A DNA stretch of 64,000 nt from Candidatus Parachristensenella avicola. Lineage in GTDB: Bacteria > Bacillota > Clostridia > Christensenellales > UMGS416. Positions 58,640 through 64,000 of this stretch are shown one piece after another. The stretch covers positions 62,001 through 126,000 of the forward strand of contig CAJFUN010000032.1 of assembly GCA_904420205.1 (NCBI GenBank), read 5' to 3'. Position numbers and translations under genes: made by a program. The notes beneath the pieces were generated by a model that searched no databases, was not told where the DNA came from, and worked only from the letters and a program-made list of their open reading frames with translations. The stretch's first letter is position 1. Each line of letters begins with the position of its first letter.

Positions 58640-59173
58640 ATGCATTATATCAGCACCTACGATTCGCCGCTAGGCGGCATTACCCTGGCCAGCGACGGCA
58701 ATCGCCTCACGGGGCTGTGGTTTCAAGGGCAAAAATATTACGCCGATACCTTGCCGGAAGCCTTTGATGAAAAACCGTTGGCCCTGTTTGACGAGGTTCA
58801 TCGCTGGCTGGACATCTATTTTTCTGGGCGGATACCCGATTTTATGCCGCCGCTGGCGGCTGCCGGTTCCCCCTTTCGCATGGCAGTTTGGGCCATCCTA
58901 ATGCAGATCCCCTATGGCCAGGTCATGACCTACCGGCAGATCAGCCAGCAGCTAGCGCAGCAGCGGGGACTTTCTGCCATGTCTGCCCAGGCGGTGGGCG
59001 GCGCGGTAGCCCATAATCCCATATCAATCCTGATCCCCTGCCACAGGGTAGTGGGCAGCGACGGCAGCCTTACAGGGTATGCCGGCGGCATAGCAAAAAA
59101 GCGCCGCCTGCTGATGCTGGAAGGGGTGGATATGGCGGGCCTATACATACCCAAGAAGGGGACAGCGCTATGA
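58640..59173 (+). CDS. ogt: Methylated-DNA-protein cysteine methyltransferase
   Basis: A 177-residue DNA repair protein that takes the alkyl group from O6-alkylguanine onto its own Cys. The acceptor motif is ILIPCHRVVGSDGSL, preceded by the helix-turn-helix YGQVMTYRQISQQLAQQ and followed by GYAGGIAKKRRLLMLEG. The N-terminal domain is the shorter Ogt type. GGGAGG is 5 bases before ATG. It overlaps the next gene by 4 bases. Confidence 0.95.
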   Translation: MHYISTYDSPLGGITLASDGNRLTGLWFQGQKYYADTLPEAFDEKPLALFDEVHRWLDIYFSGRIPDFMPPLAAAGSPFRMAVWAILMQIPYGQVMTYRQISQQLAQQRGLSAMSAQAVGGAVAHNPISILIPCHRVVGSDGSLTGYAGGIAKKRRLLMLEGVDMAGLYIPKKGTAL

Positions 59174-59949
59174 AAAAATCCGCCAACCTTGACGTAATCC
59201 AAAACTCCTTTGCCGTGCAAGCGCAGCGCTTTGAGGCGCCTTCCATGCATTTTTCCAAGCAGGAATATCTCGACTATACCGTACGCTGCATTGCGCCCAG
59301 CTCCCGGGACCGGGTGCTGGAAGTCGCGTCCGGGACCTGTGCCTGCGGCCGTGCGCTGGCCTCCCATGCCCGAGCGGTAACCTGCCTGGATGCGACCTAT
59401 CAAATGCTGGAGATCGGCCGCCAGCAAGCGGACCGCCTGGGGCTCGATAATATGACCTTTATTTTGGGCGACGCCGGCGATCTGCCTTTTCTCAACTGCA
59501 GCTTTGATCTTGTCGTCTCCCGCCTGGCTTTTCACCACTTCCCTGAAGCGGATACCCCCTTTGCCGAAATGGTTCGGGTGCTGCGCCCCGGCGGTACGCT
59601 GGCGCTCATCGATATGGAGGCGGCAGAAGCGTCCTTACGCGCCACGGAGGACCAATATGAAAAGCTCCGGGATCCCTCCCATGTCAAAAACCTTAGTTCG
59701 CACGAGATGAGCCGCCTATTTGACAGCCATAACCTTTCGATCCGCCACTGCGAGAGGACGCGCATCCCCGTATCCCTCGAGAGCTGGCTGGAGCTGACGC
59801 AAACGCCGCCAGGGAAGCGGCATATCATTCAGACGGCGATGCAGCGGGAAATCGAAGGCTTGGAGGCGACCGGTTTCGCTCCGTATCGGAAAGACGGCGC
59901 AATCTATTTCGATCAACGCTGGCTGCTGATCGTGGGGGTAAAGCCTTAA
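59170..59949 (+). CDS. Class I SAM-dependent methyltransferase
   Basis: A 259-residue Methyltransf_11-type enzyme. Motif I is RVLEVASGTCACGRALA (with Cys where Gly is more usual), the acidic end of beta 2 is TCLDATYQMLEIG, and VVSRLAFHHFPEADTPF and LRPGGTLALIDME follow, as in UbiE-like proteins. It overlaps ogt by ATGA, so the two are coupled. The acceptor is unknown; position suggests a link to alkylation stress but does not prove it. Confidence 0.9.
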   Translation: MKKSANLDVIQNSFAVQAQRFEAPSMHFSKQEYLDYTVRCIAPSSRDRVLEVASGTCACGRALASHARAVTCLDATYQMLEIGRQQADRLGLDNMTFILGDAGDLPFLNCSFDLVVSRLAFHHFPEADTPFAEMVRVLRPGGTLALIDMEAAEASLRATEDQYEKLRDPSHVKNLSSHEMSRLFDSHNLSIRHCERTRIPVSLESWLELTQTPPGKRHIIQTAMQREIEGLEATGFAPYRKDGAIYFDQRWLLIVGVKP

Positions 59950-59987
59950 ATGCCAGCACGAATCAGCCTAGAAAGTCCTTTCACGTC

Positions 59988-60029
59988 AAAATCCCTCCTT
60001 CGGGGCATATGCTCCGAAGGAGGGATTTT
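59988..60029. terminator. Bidirectional terminator between convergent genes
   Basis: Sixteen-base arms (start AAAATCCCTC, end GAGGGATTTT) with a ten-base loop, followed on either side by T-rich ends. Confidence 0.9.
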
Positions 60030-60078
60030 CCTATACGTGCTAACCGGATGCGTCCTCCTTATGGGGGAGGGCCCAACC

Positions 60079-61524
60079 CTAGTAGGCGCGGGCCCAGAAA
60101 ACCAGGTGCTTGGCCGGCCTGCCGCAGCATACGCAAGTCTCGCCGACCGGTGTTTGATCAAAGGGCATATTTCGCGCAGTGGCGGAAAATTTTTCCTTGA
60201 TCGCATCCTCGCAGGCGCGATCACCGCACCACATGGCCCGCACATAACCCTTGCCATGGTCCAGCCGCTCGCCCATCTCCTCCAGGTTCGTGCAGTCATA
60301 GGTATGGGCGCTGAGATATGCCTGAGCCTTGTGAAGCATACCCAGATGGATCTCATCCAGCAGGCGCAGGGCCTGCTCGCCAATATCCTCCAGCGGAAGC
60401 GGCAGCTTCTCCAGCGTATCGCGGCGCATAGCCAGCGCCATCCCCTTCTCAATATCTTTAGGGCCGATCTCCAGCCGCAGCGGCACGCCCTTGAGCTCCC
60501 ATTCGTTGAACTTAAAGCCCGGCGACACGCTGTCGCGGTCGTCCAGCTTCACCCGAATGCCCGCGCCTTGAAGCGTATCGGCTACCCGCTGGCAAACCTC
60601 CATTACGCCGCCCTTATGCGCCGCAATGGGCAAAATCACCACCTGAATAGGTGCGACCCGCGGCGGTAACACCAACCCCCGTTGATCGCCATGCACCATG
60701 ACCAGCGCACCGATCAGCCGCGTGGTAGCGCCCCAGCTGGTTTGATACCCATACTCCAGCTGCCCTTCCTTGTTCTGGAACTGGATATTGAAGGCCTTCG
60801 AGAAGTGCTGTCCCAGATTGTGGCTGGTACCCGCCTGCAACGCTTTGCCGTCCTGCATCAGCGCTTCGATCGAATAAGTTGCCGCTGCACCGGCGAATTT
60901 CTCTTTCTCCGTCTTGCGTCCGGTTACCATCGGGATCGCCAGGACATTTTCGGAGAATTCCCGATACACTTCCAGCATCCTGAGGGTCTCTTCCTGCGCT
61001 TCTTCGGCCGTGGCATGCACCGTATGCCCCTCCTGCCAAAGGAATTCGCTGGTGCGCAAAAAGGGCCGCGTTGTTTTCTCCCAGCGCACCACGTTAGCCC
61101 ACTGGTTAATCATAACGGGAAGATCCCGCCAAGACTGCACCCATTTGCTGTACATCGAGCATATGATGGTCTCGCTGGTGGGACGCACCACCAAACGCTC
61201 GGGCAGCACCTCGTTACCCCCTTGGGTCACCCAAGCCACCTCCGGCGCGAAACCCTCCACATGCTCGGCCTCCTTCATCAGGAAACTTTCCGGGATAAAG
61301 AGGGGGAAATAGGCGTTCTGATGGCCGGTATCCTTAATCCGCTGATCCAGCTCGCGCTGAATGAGTTCCCACACGCCGTAGCCGTACGGCCGGATCACCA
61401 TGGTGCCCTTAACCGGGCCATAGTCCACCATCTCGCTTAGCCGGATCACATCCGTATACCACTGAGGGAAATCCTGGGACTGGTCAGCGATAAAGCTGAC
61501 AAACTGCTCGTTTCTTTTTGCCAT
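60079..61524 (-). CDS. proS: Proline-tRNA ligase, archaeal/eukaryotic-type
   Basis: A 481-residue class II synthetase of the ProS type 3 (archaeal-like) form, shorter than the bacterial 570-residue type with its editing insert. Motif 2 is VRWEKTTRPFLRTSEFLWQEGHT, motif 3 contains the late GATTRLIGALVMVHGD, and the C-terminal domain has the cysteine-rich zinc motif (MWCGDRACEDAIKEKF, CVCCGRPA). It ends with Tyr, as this type does. ATG 61524 follows AAAGGAG. It is preceded by a T-box leader. Confidence 0.96.
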   Translation of the reverse strand: MAKRNEQFVSFIADQSQDFPQWYTDVIRLSEMVDYGPVKGTMVIRPYGYGVWELIQRELDQRIKDTGHQNAYFPLFIPESFLMKEAEHVEGFAPEVAWVTQGGNEVLPERLVVRPTSETIICSMYSKWVQSWRDLPVMINQWANVVRWEKTTRPFLRTSEFLWQEGHTVHATAEEAQEETLRMLEVYREFSENVLAIPMVTGRKTEKEKFAGAAATYSIEALMQDGKALQAGTSHNLGQHFSKAFNIQFQNKEGQLEYGYQTSWGATTRLIGALVMVHGDQRGLVLPPRVAPIQVVILPIAAHKGGVMEVCQRVADTLQGAGIRVKLDDRDSVSPGFKFNEWELKGVPLRLEIGPKDIEKGMALAMRRDTLEKLPLPLEDIGEQALRLLDEIHLGMLHKAQAYLSAHTYDCTNLEEMGERLDHGKGYVRAMWCGDRACEDAIKEKFSATARNMPFDQTPVGETCVCCGRPAKHLVFWARAY

Positions 61525-61549
61525 GTAGCGCTCCTTTTCTTTCCAAAAG

Positions 61550-61785
61550 AACATGGGCCGCCCCCTCAGGGACGGCCCATGACCGCGATACCACCCTGGT
61601 TAGCGCCCGCAGGCGCTCACCTCGATCCACGATAACGGCGTGATCCGGCGCAGTTTGTTCCCCTGCGCATTTGGGAGCATTTCTCCCCCGGAGGGCGGGA
61701 TAATCCGTGAGAACGCGCCGGCTTTCACCCTGTCCGGCTCGCTTAGGCGTCTTAAAGCGGATATGCTCCCTCCTATACTTTCTTA
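61550..61785 (-). promoter_or_regulatory. T-box riboswitch leader of proS
   Basis: On the minus strand AGGGTGGTATCGCGG is the T-box core (about 61595-61581), followed by the terminator stem CATGGGCCGTCCC / GGCGGCCCATG and TTCTTTT. The Stem I base is closed by GGGAGCAT near 61765 and ATGCTCCC near 61675. Proline (CCN) triplets occur in the right area (CCCGCCCTCC), but I could not single out the specifier. Confidence 0.9.
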
Positions 61786-61799
61786 CTTATACCATAATT

Positions 61800-62800
61800 C
61801 CATCAAGGATTCAATAGCGGACGAACTTTTGCCATGTTTGTATTTTCCCGCACAGGTCTCGTCTGCAAAGTCCTTTACGCGGCTGCGATAATCGGGTAAG
61901 ATGATACAAAGTCATCCAAATTGATTACTTGGATCATATTGGAAAGTAAAATTTGTGCGTACTACGCAATATGCTATGGTCGCCTGAGCAGTCAGGCCTT
62001 ATCTTGCCTGCTCGCCATCCCATTTCGCATAAGATAGCACTTCTAGCACCGCAAAGCAGCAAGAATCGAAGGAAGCGGCGATGAATTTTGTCCATCCGCC
62101 ATTACGCCGTTCGCCGCGGAAGATATCGGTTTCCGTGATAGGGGTGCCGCCGGGCGGAGCGTGTAACCGCCCGGCGCTTAGGTGTGATCGGTTAGCGGCT
62201 CACGCCCAGCAGTGCATGAGGTAAAATCCATGTCCTTAATCGTGGCGGTTGATGCCTTTACGACTAAAGTTCACAGCAAAGCACTTCTGCCTTATGGATG
62301 CCGGTGCACCCGCCGGCGGCTCAAAACGCCGCGGAGATATTCAACTGCATAAGGTCTTATGCCGCCCAAACCCTTGGACTTTGAAAATGGCGCGCACTGA
62401 TTTCCTAGTTCTTTTGCGGCAACCCGCCAGTGTACGGCAATACAAGGAAGAGATTCAGTTTGTTTTCACCGGCATCGCCGGCGGATCAAGTGAGCGTATG
62501 AGCTTACTTCCCATCCGGCGGATGATCCCCTTGAATTCGCTGCGCAAAAGGGCGTGGCGCCGGTCAAGCGCCGTGCGAAAGATTCATCGCGCCCATGGGG
62601 CCTGCAATCGTGCGAAAATTTAGGGGAACGGCCGCCGCCTATTTTTGCGCCCCGGATTTATAAAGCCCGCCTGAAGAGCGGCCTTCTGCCTTGCTCCCTT
62701 TTTTTCGTGGATTCGTTTAATCCCATCTTTTATCGTGTCATTCGCCCTAATTTCCCGGCCATCCCGTCATAGGCTCCCTATCCGCCGCCGGGAACGCATA
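61800..62800. other. One-kilobase region without a recognisable gene
   Basis: The most gene-like frame is 62249-62623 on the plus strand (124 residues), but it has no ribosome-binding site and no family feature. The rest is mixed AT-rich and GC-rich sequence. Probably gene debris. Confidence 0.5.
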
Positions 62801-62810
62801 CCCAATTGGG
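62801..62810. promoter_or_regulatory. CCCAATTGGG palindrome before the uroporphyrinogen-decarboxylase-family gene
   Basis: A perfect ten-base palindrome 29 bases before the start codon, in the leader or at the promoter. The same ten bases occur at 4026-4035 in the decayed locus. A repressor site is plausible. Confidence 0.3.
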
Positions 62811-62838
62811 AAAATCATAAAAAGAGGAGACAGCTATC

Positions 62839-63969
62839 ATGGAACTGACCAACCGCCAGCGGCTAATGCGCATCTTCCAATGCCAGCCTATCGATCGTCC
62901 TGCCCTCAAGCTTTGGGGCGCCCATATGGGGATGAAGGCGCTCCATCCGGATTACCAACCGGTCATTGACAAGGCGCTGCAATGTACCGACCTTTTCGGA
63001 GGCGCATCATCCCCGCTGCATCTCTTGGGCGGCGCGCTTCACAAGCAGTATGTATCCGTTGAGACGCGTCCCACCGCTGATCCGCTATGGGAGGAGCGCG
63101 TCACCACCGTGCGCACACCGCTGGGCAATATGAGGAGCGTCCACCGAAGCTCGCTGATCGGAGATCCCGGCTTTACCACCGAATACCTGATCAAGGATGC
63201 TTCCGACCTGAAAAAGCTGCTTTCGATGCCCTATGAGCCGGAACCCGTCTCCGTCGAAGGATATCACCGGGCGGTAGCCGAAATGGGCGAACGCGGCATC
63301 GTCACCTATGGCTTGCCCCATGCCGGATACGGCGTTCAAGATCTTTGCGGATCGGAAACGCTGGCCTATTTCAGCGTGGACGACCGCGAGCTGCTGGACG
63401 AAGCCGTCGCCCTCTTCGCCAGCCGCATCCAGGCTCATACCCAGGCCGTGCTGGCAACCGGCATACAGCCGGTCTTTGCCTGGGTCGGTCCGGAGGTCTT
63501 CGTGCCGCCGCTTTTGTCGCCCCGCGATTTTGAAGATTTCGTCTTCCGCTACGATAAACCGCTGTGCGATATGATCCATAACGGCGGCGGATACGTATGG
63601 GTGCACAGCCATAATAAGGTATCCCGCTTTCTCAGCCGCTTCATAGAAATGGGCGTGGATGTGCTCAACCCACTGGAACCGCCCAAAAACGGCGATATCG
63701 ACCTGGCCCAAGAGGTAAAGCGCTATGGTGACCGCATCGGTTGGGAGGGGAATATCGAGATACAGGAGCTGCTGCTGAGCGATTCGAAGCGAATTGAACA
63801 GCTTATCGACGAATGCTTGGAAGCCGGCGCGCCCAGCGGGCGTATGATCCTGTGTCCATCGGCAGGCTTCATGGAGTATGCTCATCCTACGGCTCAATAC
63901 ATTGAAAACCTCATGCGCTACCTGGAATATGGCTACATGCGCGTGAACGCATATCGCACAATGGGATAA
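62839..63969 (+). CDS. Uroporphyrinogen decarboxylase-family (MtaA/CmuA-like) protein
   Basis: A 376-residue TIM-barrel protein of the URO-D family (methyltransferase branch with MtaA, CmuA and many anaerobe proteins). NRQRLMRIFQCQPIDRPAL is the usual N-terminus and GGYVWVHSHNKVSRFLSRFIEMG, DVLNPLEPPKNGD and LCPSAGFMEYAHPT are the later conserved blocks. A zinc Cys-x-His pair as in MtaA is not clear (VHSHNK and LCPSAG are candidates), so it may bind a sugar or methyl donor without transferring a methyl to corrinoid. GAGGAG precedes ATG. The window ends 31 bases after it. Confidence 0.85.
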   Translation: MELTNRQRLMRIFQCQPIDRPALKLWGAHMGMKALHPDYQPVIDKALQCTDLFGGASSPLHLLGGALHKQYVSVETRPTADPLWEERVTTVRTPLGNMRSVHRSSLIGDPGFTTEYLIKDASDLKKLLSMPYEPEPVSVEGYHRAVAEMGERGIVTYGLPHAGYGVQDLCGSETLAYFSVDDRELLDEAVALFASRIQAHTQAVLATGIQPVFAWVGPEVFVPPLLSPRDFEDFVFRYDKPLCDMIHNGGGYVWVHSHNKVSRFLSRFIEMGVDVLNPLEPPKNGDIDLAQEVKRYGDRIGWEGNIEIQELLLSDSKRIEQLIDECLEAGAPSGRMILCPSAGFMEYAHPTAQYIENLMRYLEYGYMRVNAYRTMG

Positions 63970-64000
63970 AGGTACAGGGTGCCGCCTTTCAATCGTTCGG

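Noticed and set aside
1-64000. CRISPR arrays, prophage, intact insertion sequences, rRNA or tRNA genes
   Set aside because: No regularly spaced repeats, phage structural genes, complete transposase frames or cloverleaf sequences were noticed on reading; a tRNAscan and repeat search would confirm this.

Overview
The window reads as chromosomal DNA of a moderately GC-rich, low-mobility Firmicute, most likely a gut-type Clostridia member (Oscillospirales or Christensenellales-like; I cannot pin it lower). The reasons are strong AGGAGG ribosome-binding sites before nearly every gene, T-box leaders on serS and proS, a NiaR-type repressor, Spo0A-C-like proteins, a CarD-family protein, a fused FeoA-FeoB, a short MetH next to a homocysteine methyltransferase/MetF fusion, and consensus vegetative promoters. 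No rRNA, tRNA, CRISPR array or intact mobile element was seen.

Layout. 1-5 kb: a truncated AGE-family epimerase, a MATE exporter, a nucleotidyltransferase, glycerate kinase, then about 1.2 kb of decayed DNA. 5-10 kb: an MFS transporter and a four-gene signalling operon (OmpR-type regulator, histidine kinase, membrane-anchored protein, sigma-region-4-like protein) preceded by three TTACAT repeats spaced 11 bp. 10-18 kb: RNase Z, the ferrous iron operon, divergent methionine synthesis genes, a HAD phosphatase. 19-25 kb: a LacI regulator with its own operator, a relic of a kdp potassium-ATPase locus with an IS3-type remnant, a nitroreductase, peptidase T, a PIG-L deacetylase, and a DUF2087 regulator split by a single in-frame TAG. 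25-33 kb: an antibiotic-kinase-like APH, AzlCD, a SIS-domain isomerase, an RHH plus PUA/EVE-like protein behind a perfect consensus promoter, a secreted transglutaminase-like protein and an Imm5-like protein.

33-45 kb: GH38 mannosidase with glycerol kinase, a cation diffusion facilitator, lysA, tandem HAD-IA paralogues, a large beta-helix lipoprotein, serS with T-box. 45-50 kb: an XRE-cupin regulator, an orphan PTS-IIC-like permease flanked by two copies of the same palindromic motif, NiaR, murG and a zinc alcohol dehydrogenase. 50-54 kb: a phosphoesterase, a CarD-like factor, two small Spo0A-C-like proteins flanking an exported trigger-factor-like prolyl isomerase, and a Ham1-type NTPase. 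54-64 kb: an integral membrane protein, an AraC regulator divergent from a galactonate-dehydratase-like enolase plus SDR pair, ogt and a methyltransferase, proS with T-box, an empty kilobase, and a uroporphyrinogen-decarboxylase-family methyltransferase.

Most genes are in short operons of one to four genes closed by clear rho-independent terminators. The most interesting items are the NiaR/orphan permease pair with shared operators, the Spo0A-like cluster with a perfect 0A box, the two-component operon with Pho-box-like repeats, the amber-split DUF2087 regulator, the RHH-PUA gene and the kdp relic. All functional statements are from reading the sequence by eye; no database search was run.
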